This document shows positions 52,460 to 60,625 of a stretch of 64,000 nucleotides of DNA, one piece after another. Position numbers and translations under genes: made by a program. Every line of letters begins with the position of its first letter. The stretch's first letter is position 1. Below the pieces are notes generated by a model, which was given only the letters and a program-made list of their open reading frames with translations, was not told the origin of the DNA and made no database searches. The stretch spans positions 310,001 to 374,000 of the forward strand of contig NZ_VWRN01000045.1 of NCBI RefSeq assembly GCF_008632125.1, read 5' to 3'. Source of the stretch: Cupriavidus cauae (GTDB taxonomy: Bacteria; Pseudomonadota; Gammaproteobacteria; Burkholderiales; Burkholderiaceae).

Positions 52460-53065
52460 TCAGCGATCGTTCCGGCGCCCGCTTGTGCGGCCCGTGTCTG
52501 TGCGAGCCTTATCTGGACGTGCCTTGGCTGTGCGCGGCTGATCAGTACGCGCGCCAGCAGTACGCGCCCCAGCAGTACGCGCATTATCGGGACGCGCGTT
52601 ATCTGTCCGCGATTTGCCGGACCCGGAACGGATAGCGACGGGCCTCGCGCGCGCCGCGCCTGTCGCCGTGCCGCTTCCCAGCGCGCCCGCCGCCGCGGCG
52701 CGCAGCATGCGCCGGAACGTCGGACACTCCAGATGGCTCGGCGCCGGGCAGACCGCGGCATGCCGCAGCCCGTCCCGCATCGCCGTCAGCCGGCGGATCG
52801 TCCGGTCCAGTTCGTCGGCCTTGGCGGAAAGCCGCGCGCGGTCGATGCGCGGCCGGCCGTCGCTGGCAAACATCAACCCGATCTCGTCCAGCGAAAAGCC
52901 CGCCGCCTGCCCGAGCGCGATCAGCGCCAGCCGGTCCAGCACGGCCGGCTCGAACACGCGCCGCAATCCGCGCCTGCCGACCGACACGATCAGTCCCTTT
53001 TCCTCATAGAAGCGCAGCGTGGAGGCGGGAACGCCAGATCGTTGCGCCACTTCGGCAATGTCCAT
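52460..53065 (-). CDS. MerR-family regulator with pentapeptide-repeat tail
   Basis: A 201-residue MerR protein. The winged HTH (MDIAEVAQRSGVPASTLRFY, then EEKGLIV) and dimer helix occupy about 1-110, and a CPAPSHLEC segment may form a metal or redox site. The last 50 residues form a basic, disordered tail of RT[DA]xA-type pentapeptides (RTDNA, RPDNA, RTAGA and others, about nine copies). Typical family members are about 140 residues. AAGGG eight to nine bases upstream supports the ATG at 53065; ATG 53104 would run through the operator. It is divergent from a DUF2938 gene with a MerR-type promoter. Confidence 0.87.
   Translation of the reverse strand: MDIAEVAQRSGVPASTLRFYEEKGLIVSVGRRGLRRVFEPAVLDRLALIALGQAAGFSLDEIGLMFASDGRPRIDRARLSAKADELDRTIRRLTAMRDGLRHAAVCPAPSHLECPTFRRMLRAAAAGALGSGTATGAARARPVAIRSGSGKSRTDNARPDNARTAGARTAGARTDQPRTAKARPDKARTDTGRTSGRRNDR
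52498..52617. repeat. 15-bp x 8 in-frame repeat coding the MerR tail
   Basis: Eight consecutive 15-bp units (consensus CWGTMCGCGSVTTAT-like on the plus strand), each five codons, encode the Arg-Thr-x-x-Ala tail. The middle three (52543-52587) are the most alike: CAGTACGCGCGCCAG, then CAGTACGCGCCCCAG. Confidence 0.85.
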
Positions 53066-53076
53066 CTCCGCGGCCC

Positions 53077-53107
53077 TTGACTTCAAGTTGACTTGAAGTG
53101 CCATGAT
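53077..53107 (+). promoter_or_regulatory. MerR-type promoter with perfect operator
   Basis: TTGACT (-35, 53077-53082) and CATGAT (-10, 53102-53107) are 19 bp apart. The spacer region holds a perfect dyad CTTCAAGTTGACTTGAAG (53081-53098). An over-long 19-bp spacer with an internal dyad is the hallmark of MerR-activated promoters. It points at the DUF2938 gene, 60 bp downstream. Confidence 0.8.
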
Positions 53108-53166
53108 GGCTTCCATGGACCTGGAATGCAACTGCGAGGAGCCGACGATGAATGAGGAGGGTGCCC

Positions 53167-53712
53167 ATGCATGACGCTGCCCGTTTGCTGCTACTGGCCG
53201 TGGCCATCGGCGCCGGCGCAACGCTGGCGATGGATCTCTGGGGCCTCGCGCAAAAGCACTGGCTCGGCATGAAGCCGCTGGATTACGGCATGGTCGGCCG
53301 CTGGCTCGGCCACATGCCACGCGGCCGCTTCCGCCACGAGGCCATCGGACAGGCGCCGGCGATTCCGGCCGAACGCCTGATCGGCTGGACCGCGCACTAC
53401 GTGACCGGCATCGCGTTCGCGGCGGTGCTGCTGGCGGTATGGGGGCCGCAGTGGGCCTGCCGTCCGACCATCGGCCCCGCGCTGATCGTGGGGCTCGCCA
53501 GTGTGGTGTTTCCCTTCCTGCTGATGCAGCCCGGCATGGGCGCCGGCATTGCGGCCCGCCGTACGCCAAAGCCCGGCGTCGCGCGCTTGCGCAGCGTCGT
53601 CACGCACGGCGTATTTGGCCTTGGCCTCTACGCGTCGGCCAGGCTGATGCTGGTGCTGAACGGCGCGCTGGCAGGATCGCAGATCGGACTGCCGGGATTC
53701 TGCGGCGCGTAG
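53167..53712 (+). CDS. DUF2938 membrane protein, probable MerR target
   Basis: A 181-residue membrane protein of the DUF2938 family with about four to five hydrophobic helices (about 6-25, 75-97, 103-123, 148-170). Family segments include ATLAMDLWGLAQKHWLG and VGRWLGHMPRGRF. No biochemical function is known. The ATG at 53167 has GAGGAGGG seven bases upstream, so it is chosen over an ATG at 53152. The MerR-type promoter just upstream and the divergent merR gene suggest that it is induced by whatever ligand the regulator senses. Confidence 0.8.
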   Translation: MHDAARLLLLAVAIGAGATLAMDLWGLAQKHWLGMKPLDYGMVGRWLGHMPRGRFRHEAIGQAPAIPAERLIGWTAHYVTGIAFAAVLLAVWGPQWACRPTIGPALIVGLASVVFPFLLMQPGMGAGIAARRTPKPGVARLRSVVTHGVFGLGLYASARLMLVLNGALAGSQIGLPGFCGA

Positions 53713-53760
53713 CCGCTGGAGCTACGTAGCTCGATCGATGTCATGCCGGGCGCTGAAACC

Positions 53761-53793
53761 GGCCGTTGGAGCAACCCGCTTGCCCCAACGGCC
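53761..53793. terminator. Terminator hairpin between convergent DUF2938 and tetR
   Basis: A 9-bp perfect stem (GGCCGTTGG/CCAACGGCC) with a 15-nt loop, 8 bp from the tetR stop. A GAGCTACGTAGCTC palindrome lies at 53719-53732. Confidence 0.6.
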
Positions 53794-53801
53794 TTGCGCC
53801 A

Positions 53802-54368
53802 TCAGGCGGGCCTCGCCCCCGCTCCCTGCAGGAAGGCGCGCTCCGCCAGCCCCGCCAGGCCGGCTCGCGCGATGCGTCCGCGCCGTTCTCCGTCGAGCAG
53901 GCCGATCAGCACCGACGCCCAGATTTCCGTCAGCGCCTGCGCAGTGATGTCGATACGAAAGACGCCCTGCTGCTGGCCGCGCAGAAAGAAGGCGTCCAGC
54001 TTGCCCTCCCAGTCGGTCTGCCAATCCGACGAGACGCCGGAAACGACCTCGCGCCAGTAATAGATCAGGAACGCCGCCACCTCCCGTTGTTCGACCATGT
54101 TCGCATTCAGGCGCCGCAGTGCGTCAAGGGGAGAGGGATCGTCCAATCCGGCGGACTGGATGACGTTGGCCAGCACGCGGACACAGTGGTCGATCAGGCG
54201 GGAAATCAGTTCGTCCCGTGTCCGGCAGAACCGGTACAGCGTCGCCTTGCTGATGCCGACGGCCTTGGCCAGGTCCTGCAGGGTGCCGCGAGGCTGGTCG
54301 ACGAGCGCCAGTGCCAGGGCGGCGAGAAGGCGGCTGTGGTCTTCATTCGATGCAGTGACAGCCGTCAT
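53802..54368 (-). CDS. TetR-family repressor of the RND operon
   Basis: A 188-residue TetR protein: HTH at about 26-50 (TLQDLAKAVGISKATLYRFCRTRDEL, shortened) and a helical ligand-binding domain. It is divergent from a complete RND efflux operon, the standard AcrR/MexR-type layout. A perfect 26-bp palindrome between the two genes overlaps the efflux promoter and is the likely operator. Confidence 0.88.
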   Translation of the reverse strand: MTAVTASNEDHSRLLAALALALVDQPRGTLQDLAKAVGISKATLYRFCRTRDELISRLIDHCVRVLANVIQSAGLDDPSPLDALRRLNANMVEQREVAAFLIYYWREVVSGVSSDWQTDWEGKLDAFFLRGQQQGVFRIDITAQALTEIWASVLIGLLDGERRGRIARAGLAGLAERAFLQGAGARPA

Positions 54369-54480
54369 GACAGGGTGAAATCCATGTTTTGTATCTCAAG
54401 AAGCACTTTATGTGGCTTTTGCGGGGTAACGCGTTGCGCCTGCGACCCGGATTATCCGGCAAAAACGACTTCCACCACAC

Positions 54481-54523
54481 CATATGAATCTTTATTGATT
54501 CATATGATGAATGCGCGTACCAT
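54481..54523 (+). promoter_or_regulatory. TetR operator over the RND promoter
   Basis: CATATGAATC-N6-GATTCATATG (54481-54506) is a perfect 10-bp inverted repeat. TTGATT (54495-54500) and TACCAT (54518-54523) with a 17-bp spacer form a plausible promoter inside and after it. The membrane fusion gene starts 33 bp later. Confidence 0.75.
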
Positions 54524-54556
54524 GCGCTCCTTTGCCGAACATTCGAGAAGGTAGAC

Positions 54557-55789
54557 ATGAAGCACTTTCCAAAGCGGGGGTGGCGCGCGCTGACCATGGC
54601 GGCGGCGGTCATCGTCACGGCGGCATGCGGCAATGCGGAACAGCCGGCCGCGCCGGCGGCTCCCTCAGTCGAGGTGCTGACGTTGCAGCCCAGGCCGATG
54701 GCGGTCAGCAGCGAGCTGCCCGGCCGCATCGAACCGGTTCGTGTCGCCGAGGTGCGGGCGCGGGTCGCCGGCATCGTGCTCAAGCGCAACTTCAAGGAAG
54801 GCAGCGACGTCAAGGCGGGCGATGCGCTGTTCCAGATCGATCCCGCGCCGTTGCAGGCGGCGCTGTCGCGCGCCGAGGGCGAGCTTGCGCGCGCGGAAGC
54901 CGCGCTGGCCGACGCCGATGCGGTGGTGCGCCGCTATGCCCCGCTGGTCGAGATCGAGGCGGTCAGCCGGCAGGATTTCGATGCGGCGCAGGCCACGCTG
55001 AAGAGCGCGCAGGCCGCGCGCCGCAGCGCAGCCGCGGAAGTCAAGACCGCGCGCCTGAACCTGGAATACGCGACGGTGCGAGCGCCGATTTCCGGCCGGA
55101 TCGGCCGCGCGCTGGTCACGGAAGGGGCGCTGGTCGGGCAGGGCGAGGCGACGCCGATGGCGACCATCCAGCAGCTCGACCCGGTCTATGTCGACTTCAA
55201 GCAGCCGGTCGCCGACGTCCTTCGCATGCGCGAGGCGCTGGAGCAGGGCCGCTTGCAGCAGGCGCCGGAAGGCGGCGTTCCGATCGTGGCGACCATCGAA
55301 GGCACCGACAAGAAGCGCGAAGGGCGGCTGCTGTTCTCGGACATTTCCGTCGACCGCGGGACCGGACAGGTGTCGCTGCGCGGCCAATTGCCCAACGCCG
55401 ACAGCCTGCTGCTGCCCGGGATGTATGTGCGCGTGCATGTCACGCACGCGATCGATCCCGCGGCGATGCTGGTGCCGCAGCGGGCGGTGCGGCGCAATCC
55501 CGATGGCAAGGCGCAGCTGCTGGTGGTGGGCAAGGGCGACGTGGCCGAGACCCGGCAGGTTCGTACCGGCCCCATGCAGGGCGCCGAGTGGCAAATCCTC
55601 GAGGGCGTGAAGCCGGGCGAGCGCATTGTGGTCGGCGGCGACGCAAGCCCCGGGCAGAAGGTCACCATCGCCCCGGCGGCGCCGGCCAGGCAGGCGGCCG
55701 GGCAAGCCGGCCAGGGCGGCCAGGGCGGCCAGGCCGGTCATGAGCGCGAGGCCGCGCCCTCGAACAGTCCTCCGGCGGAACGAGGCTAG
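54557..55789 (+). CDS. RND periplasmic membrane fusion protein (AcrA/MexA type)
   Basis: A 410-residue adaptor lipoprotein. Its signal ends at a lipobox (VTAAC, followed by Gly), and biotinyl-lipoyl and hairpin domains follow (LPGRIEPVRVAEVRARVAGIV, shortened; KEGSDVKAGDALFQIDP). A C-terminal Gly/Gln-rich tail (GQAGQGGQGGQAG) is low-complexity. It links the inner membrane pump to the outer membrane channel encoded downstream. AAGG precedes the ATG, and the pump gene follows after 33 bp. Confidence 0.93.
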   Translation: MKHFPKRGWRALTMAAAVIVTAACGNAEQPAAPAAPSVEVLTLQPRPMAVSSELPGRIEPVRVAEVRARVAGIVLKRNFKEGSDVKAGDALFQIDPAPLQAALSRAEGELARAEAALADADAVVRRYAPLVEIEAVSRQDFDAAQATLKSAQAARRSAAAEVKTARLNLEYATVRAPISGRIGRALVTEGALVGQGEATPMATIQQLDPVYVDFKQPVADVLRMREALEQGRLQQAPEGGVPIVATIEGTDKKREGRLLFSDISVDRGTGQVSLRGQLPNADSLLLPGMYVRVHVTHAIDPAAMLVPQRAVRRNPDGKAQLLVVGKGDVAETRQVRTGPMQGAEWQILEGVKPGERIVVGGDASPGQKVTIAPAAPARQAAGQAGQGGQGGQAGHEREAAPSNSPPAERG

Positions 55790-55822
55790 GCGCGCAGGCG
55801 CCGCGCCACTGAATAACAAATC

Positions 55823-58800
55823 ATGCTGCCAAGATTCTTCATTCATCGGCCCAACTTCGCCTGGGTACTGGCGATCTTCATCGTGCTGGCGGGACTGCTC
55901 GCCATGCCGTCCCTGCCGGTCTCGCAATATCCGACCGTCGCGCCGCCGCAGATCGCAATTTCGGCGATGTACCCGGGCGCGTCCGCGACCACGCTGGTCG
56001 ATTCGGTGACCAGCGTCATCGAGGAGGAGCTCAACGGCGCCAAGGGGATGCTGTACTACGACTCGTCCAGCAGCTCCGCCGGCATCGCGGAAATCACCGT
56101 AACGTTCGCGCCCGGCGTCGATCCCGACCTGGCGCAGGTCGACGTGCAGAACCGCATCAAGCAGGCCGAAGCGCGCCTGCCGGCCGCCGTCACGCGCCAG
56201 GGCCTGCGTACCGAGCAGGTCAGCGCGGGCTTCCTGATGGTCTATTCGATCAACTTCAAGGGAGACGACGCGGGCAAGGACATGGTCACGCTGGCCGACT
56301 ATGCGGCGCGCCGGATCAACAACGAGATCCGGCGTGTGCCGGGCGTCGGCAAGGTCCAGTTCTTCGGCGCCGAAGCGGCGATGCGCGTGTGGATCGATCC
56401 GCAGAAGCTGCTCGGCTACGGGCTGTCCGTTGCCGACGTCAACGAGGCGATCGCCGCGCAGAACGTGCAGGTGCCGGCCGGCAGCTTCGGCAGCCCGCCC
56501 GGCAGCGCGGACCAGGAGCTGAGCGCGACCATCGCGGTCAAGGGCATGCTGACGACCACCGACGAGTTCGGCGCCATCGTGCTGCGCGCCAATCCCGACG
56601 GTTCCAAGGTGACGCTCGCCGACGTCGCGCGGCTCGAGGTCGGCCTGCAGGACTACAACTTCGACATGCTGACCAGCGGCAAGCGCGCGGTCGGTGCCGC
56701 GGTGCAGCTGCGCCCGGGCGCGAACGCGCTGGAAACTGCCCGTGCGGTGCGCGCCAAGCTGGAAGAGCTGTCGAAGTCCTTCCCCGACGACATCGAATAT
56801 TCGGTGCCGTACGACACATCGCGCTTCGTCGAAGTCGCGATCGAGAAGGTCATCCATACGCTGGTGGAAGCGGTGGTGCTGGTGTTCCTGGTGATGCTGC
56901 TGTTCCTGCAGAACCTGCGCTACACGCTGATTCCAACCATCGTCGTGCCGGTGTGCCTGGCCGGCACGCTTGCCGTGATGTACGCGATCGGCTTCTCGGT
57001 CAACATGATGACGATGTTCGGCATGGTGCTGGCGATCGGCATCCTGGTCGACGACGCCATCGTGGTGGTGGAGAACGTCGAGCGGATCATGGCCGAGGAA
57101 GGGTTGGGGCCCGTGGAGGCGACCGCCAAGGCGATGAGCCAAGTGTCGGGCGCCATCATCGGCATCACGCTGGTGCTGGCCGCGGTGTTCTTCCCGCTGG
57201 CCTTCATGTCCGGATCGGTCGGCGTGATCTACCGGCAGTTCTCGCTGTCGCTCGCCGTGTCGATCCTGTTCTCCGGCTTCCTTGCGCTGACGCTGACGCC
57301 CGCGCTCTGCGCGACGCTGCTCAAGCCGATCCCGCAAGGTCACCATGAAGAGAAGCGCGGCTTCTTCGGCTGGTTCAACCGCAGGTTTGGCCGGCTGACC
57401 GAGCGGTTCACCGCGCTGAACGCGAAACTGCTGCGCCGGGCCGGCCGCTGCATGATCGTCTACGGCATGGTGGTCGCGCTGCTGGCGCTGCTGTACACGA
57501 GGCTGCCGGAATCGTTCGTGCCGATCGAGGACCAGGGCTACTTCGTCGTCGACGTGCAGCTGCCGCCGGGCGCGACCAACCAGCGCACCGAGGCCGTCGT
57601 CAAGGAGCTGGAGAGCTGGCTGCTCGGCCGCAAGGCGATGGAATCGACCACGATGGTGCTGGGCTTCAGCTTCTCGGGCAGCGGCCAGAACGCGGCGCTG
57701 GGCTTTCCGACGCTGACCGACTGGTCCGAGCGCGGCAGCGGCCAGCATGCCAGCGACGAGGTCGCGGCCTTCAACGCGCAGTTCGCGGGACTGAAGGAGG
57801 CGCGCGTGATGGCGGTCGATCCGCCGCCGATCGAAGGGCTGGGCAATGCCAGCGGCTTTGCGCTGCGTCTGCAGGATCGCGGCGGCCTCGGGCGCGCCGC
57901 GCTGGTGGCGGCGCGCGATGCGCTGCTGAAGCAGGCCAACACGTCGCCGGTGCTGGCGTACGCGATGATGGAAGGCCTGGAGGACGCGCCGCAGCTGCGG
58001 CTCGATATCGACCGCGACAAGGCCGAGGCGCTGGGCGTCGGCTTCGAGGCGATCAACACCGCGCTCTCCAGCGCCTATGGTTCCGCGACCGTGGCCGACT
58101 TCGCCAACGTCGGCCGCCTGCAGCGGGTGGTGGTGCAGGCCGACGTGCGCGACCGCATGACGCCCGAAGCGCTGCTGTCGCTGAACGTGCCCAACGTGCG
58201 CGGCGAGCAGGTGCCGCTGAGCGCGTTCGCCACGCCGGAGTGGGAGATCGGCCCGGTGCAGGTGTCGCGCTACAACGGCTATCCGACGATCAAGATCATC
58301 GGCGACGCCGCGCCCGGTTTCAGTACCGGCGAGGCCATGGCCGAGATCGAACGGATCGCCGCCACGCTGCCGGCGGGCATCGGCTACGAATGGACCGGGC
58401 TGTCGTATCAGGAGCGGCAGGCCGGCGCGCAGGCACCGCTGTTGCTGGGGCTGTCCTTCCTGGTGGTCTTCCTGCTGCTGGTGGCGCTGTACGAGAGCTG
58501 GGCGATCGCCGGGGCCGTGATGCTGATCGTGCCGATCGGTGCGCTGGGCTCGGTACTGGCCGTCAATGCCGTCGGCATGCCGAACGACGTCTATTTCAAG
58601 GTGGGGCTGATCACGATCATCGGTCTGGCGGCCAAGAACGCGATCCTGATCGTCGAATTCGCCAAGTCGCTGCGCGAGCAGGGGATGCCGCTGATCGACG
58701 CGGCCCTCGAGGCGTCGCGGCTGCGTTTCCGCCCGATCGTGATGACTTCGATGGCCTTCATCCTCGGCGTCGTGCCGCTGGCCATCGCCACCGGCGCGGG

Positions 58801-58996
58801 CGCGGCCAGCCAGCGTGCCATCGGCACCGGCGTGATCGGCGGCATGCTGACGGCGACCACGCTGGGCGTGGTGTTCGCCCCGGTCTTCTTCGTCTGGGTG
58901 CTGTCGCGCTTCAAGCGCTACCGGGACAGCGCACGTACCAACACGCCGACTGCGACCACGACGACTGCAACGACGCCGACGGAGGGCGCGCAATGA
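55823..58996 (+). CDS. RND multidrug efflux pump (AcrB/MexB type, HAE1)
   Basis: A 1057-residue HAE1-family pump. The start FFIHRPNFAWVLAIFI is typical of AcrB-type proteins, TM4 holds the proton-relay Asp pair in ILVDDAIVVVENVER, and TM11-12 holds the NAILIVEFAK segment. Two large periplasmic loops (about 35-335 and 560-865) carry the drug pockets. The C-terminal tail is a Thr-rich stretch. The stop overlaps the outer membrane factor start (ATGA). Substrate range cannot be told from sequence. Confidence 0.95.
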   Translation: MLPRFFIHRPNFAWVLAIFIVLAGLLAMPSLPVSQYPTVAPPQIAISAMYPGASATTLVDSVTSVIEEELNGAKGMLYYDSSSSSAGIAEITVTFAPGVDPDLAQVDVQNRIKQAEARLPAAVTRQGLRTEQVSAGFLMVYSINFKGDDAGKDMVTLADYAARRINNEIRRVPGVGKVQFFGAEAAMRVWIDPQKLLGYGLSVADVNEAIAAQNVQVPAGSFGSPPGSADQELSATIAVKGMLTTTDEFGAIVLRANPDGSKVTLADVARLEVGLQDYNFDMLTSGKRAVGAAVQLRPGANALETARAVRAKLEELSKSFPDDIEYSVPYDTSRFVEVAIEKVIHTLVEAVVLVFLVMLLFLQNLRYTLIPTIVVPVCLAGTLAVMYAIGFSVNMMTMFGMVLAIGILVDDAIVVVENVERIMAEEGLGPVEATAKAMSQVSGAIIGITLVLAAVFFPLAFMSGSVGVIYRQFSLSLAVSILFSGFLALTLTPALCATLLKPIPQGHHEEKRGFFGWFNRRFGRLTERFTALNAKLLRRAGRCMIVYGMVVALLALLYTRLPESFVPIEDQGYFVVDVQLPPGATNQRTEAVVKELESWLLGRKAMESTTMVLGFSFSGSGQNAALGFPTLTDWSERGSGQHASDEVAAFNAQFAGLKEARVMAVDPPPIEGLGNASGFALRLQDRGGLGRAALVAARDALLKQANTSPVLAYAMMEGLEDAPQLRLDIDRDKAEALGVGFEAINTALSSAYGSATVADFANVGRLQRVVVQADVRDRMTPEALLSLNVPNVRGEQVPLSAFATPEWEIGPVQVSRYNGYPTIKIIGDAAPGFSTGEAMAEIERIAATLPAGIGYEWTGLSYQERQAGAQAPLLLGLSFLVVFLLLVALYESWAIAGAVMLIVPIGALGSVLAVNAVGMPNDVYFKVGLITIIGLAAKNAILIVEFAKSLREQGMPLIDAALEASRLRFRPIVMTSMAFILGVVPLAIATGAGAASQRAIGTGVIGGMLTATTLGVVFAPVFFVWVLSRFKRYRDSARTNTPTATTTTATTPTEGAQ

Positions 58997-60525
58997 AATC
59001 GATTCGATCCCGGATGACGCTGCCGTGCCTGCTGCTGGGCGCGGGTGCCGTCCTCGCGGGCTGCTCGCTTGCGCCGGTCTACGAGCGGCCGGCGGCGCCG
59101 GTTCCCACGCAATGGACGTCCGGACAGGCGAGCGGGATGGCGGCCGACGATACGCGGACCGCGCCGTCATCGGCGGCCGTGCTGCAGTGGGACAGCTTCA
59201 TCGTCGACGACAAGCTGCGCGAGCTGGTGGCGCTCGCGCTCGCGAACAACCGCGACCTGCGGCAGGCGGTGCTCAATATCGACGCGGCGCGGGCGATGTA
59301 TCGCGTGCAACGCGCCGACCGTGTGCCGGGCCTGCAGGCGGAGGCGGGCGGCAGCCGGCAGCGGATTGCGGAAGACCTGCGCCAGCCGGGCATGGGCTCG
59401 GTCCAGCAGACCGTGCAGGCCGGTATTGCCGTGCCGGCATTCGAGCTGGACCTGTTCGGGCGCGTGCGCAATCTTTCCGAAGCGGCGCTGCAGGAGTACT
59501 TCGCGACCGAGGCGGCCGCGCGCAGCGCGCGCATCAGCCTGGTGGCGGAGGTCATCCAGGCGTATCTGGCGCGGGACAGCGCGCAGCGGCGCCATCTGCT
59601 GACCACGCAGACGCTGCAGACGCGCGAATCGTCGCTGCGGCTGATCGCGCAGCGCCGCCAGGCCGGCACCGCTACCGCGCTGGACTTCTACGAGGCGAGC
59701 GGCCTGACCGACCAGGCGCGTGCCGACCTCGAACGCACCGACCGGGAGTTCCGCCAGGCCACCAATGCGCTCGCGCTGCTGGTCGGCGTGCCGGACATTG
59801 CCGCGCAGTTGCCGCAGGCGCCGCGCGACGATGTGCTGCTGGTGCAGACGCTGGCGCCCGGCACGCCGTCCGAACTGCTGATCCATCGGCCCGACATCCT
59901 GGCCGCGGAGCAGCGGCTGCGCGGGCGCCATGCCGACATCGGCGCGGCGCGCGCGGCGTTCTTCCCGCGCATCACGTTGACCGGCATGTTCGGCAGCGCC
60001 AGCGGCGAGCTGTCCAACCTGTTCGGCGCGGGCCAGACGGTATGGTCGTTCGCCCCGCAGCTGACACTGCCGATCTTCTCCGGCGGGCGCAATCTCGCCA
60101 ACCTGGATCTCGCCCATGTGCGCAAGGACATCGCCGTGGCGAACTACGAGAAGACGATCCAGACCGCGTTCCGCGAAGTCTCGGACGCGCTCGCGGCCAC
60201 CGATACGCTTCGCCGCGAAGAGATCGCCCGCCGTGCCGTCGCGCAGACCAGCGAACAGACGCTGCGGCTGTCGGAGGCGCGTTACCGCGCCGGCGTGGAC
60301 GACCATCTGCGCTACCTGGAGGCGCAGCGCAGCCACTATGCCGCGCAGACCGCGTTGATCGAGGTGGCCGCACAGCGGCAGAGCGCGCTGGCGTCGCTGT
60401 TCCGGGCACTCGGCGGTGGGTGGTCGAGCGACAGGACGAGCGCGGCGGAGGCACCGGCGCGGGGCAATGTTCCCCAGCCGAGTGCATCGGCGGGACAAGC
60501 CATCGCGGCGAATAGCGGTGGATAG
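58993..60525 (+). CDS. RND outer membrane factor lipoprotein (OprM/NodT type)
   Basis: A 510-residue outer membrane channel. It has a lipobox LAGC (then Ser), the family opening LAPVYERPAAPVP, and two repeats of the OEP domain with the hallmark RPDILAAEQRLRGRHADIGAARAAFFPRI (split by length here). The C-terminal 45 residues are Ala/Ser-rich and extend beyond the family domain. It completes the tripartite efflux operon and is translationally coupled to the pump gene. Confidence 0.93.
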   Translation: MKSIRSRMTLPCLLLGAGAVLAGCSLAPVYERPAAPVPTQWTSGQASGMAADDTRTAPSSAAVLQWDSFIVDDKLRELVALALANNRDLRQAVLNIDAARAMYRVQRADRVPGLQAEAGGSRQRIAEDLRQPGMGSVQQTVQAGIAVPAFELDLFGRVRNLSEAALQEYFATEAAARSARISLVAEVIQAYLARDSAQRRHLLTTQTLQTRESSLRLIAQRRQAGTATALDFYEASGLTDQARADLERTDREFRQATNALALLVGVPDIAAQLPQAPRDDVLLVQTLAPGTPSELLIHRPDILAAEQRLRGRHADIGAARAAFFPRITLTGMFGSASGELSNLFGAGQTVWSFAPQLTLPIFSGGRNLANLDLAHVRKDIAVANYEKTIQTAFREVSDALAATDTLRREEIARRAVAQTSEQTLRLSEARYRAGVDDHLRYLEAQRSHYAAQTALIEVAAQRQSALASLFRALGGGWSSDRTSAAEAPARGNVPQPSASAGQAIAANSGG

Positions 60526-60527
60526 CG

Positions 60528-60587
60528 GTCTTAAGTTTTTCTTTTGAGACGGCAAATAAAGTCTTAATTTTCTTTATTTGAGGCGGC
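60528..60587. promoter_or_regulatory. AT-rich direct repeats and dyad before the Bug gene
   Basis: GTCTTAAG-TTTTTC...GAGACGGC (60528-60553) is repeated imperfectly 33 bp later as GTCTTAAT-TTTC...GAGGCGGC (60561-60587). The second copy contributes to a perfect dyad CAAATAAAG-N10-CTTTATTTG (60553-60580). The region is far more AT-rich than its surroundings and lies just upstream of a Bug receptor gene. Confidence 0.5.
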
Positions 60588-60625
60588 CATTAAGATCGGG
60601 CGACCATCAGGAGGAGAAACCCGTC

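Noticed and set aside
54665..59170. A 1501-codon open frame on the minus strand across the efflux operon
   Set aside because: It is antisense to three well-supported RND genes; its translation is Arg/His/Gln/Asp-rich with no domain. High-GC codon bias commonly leaves such open frames.
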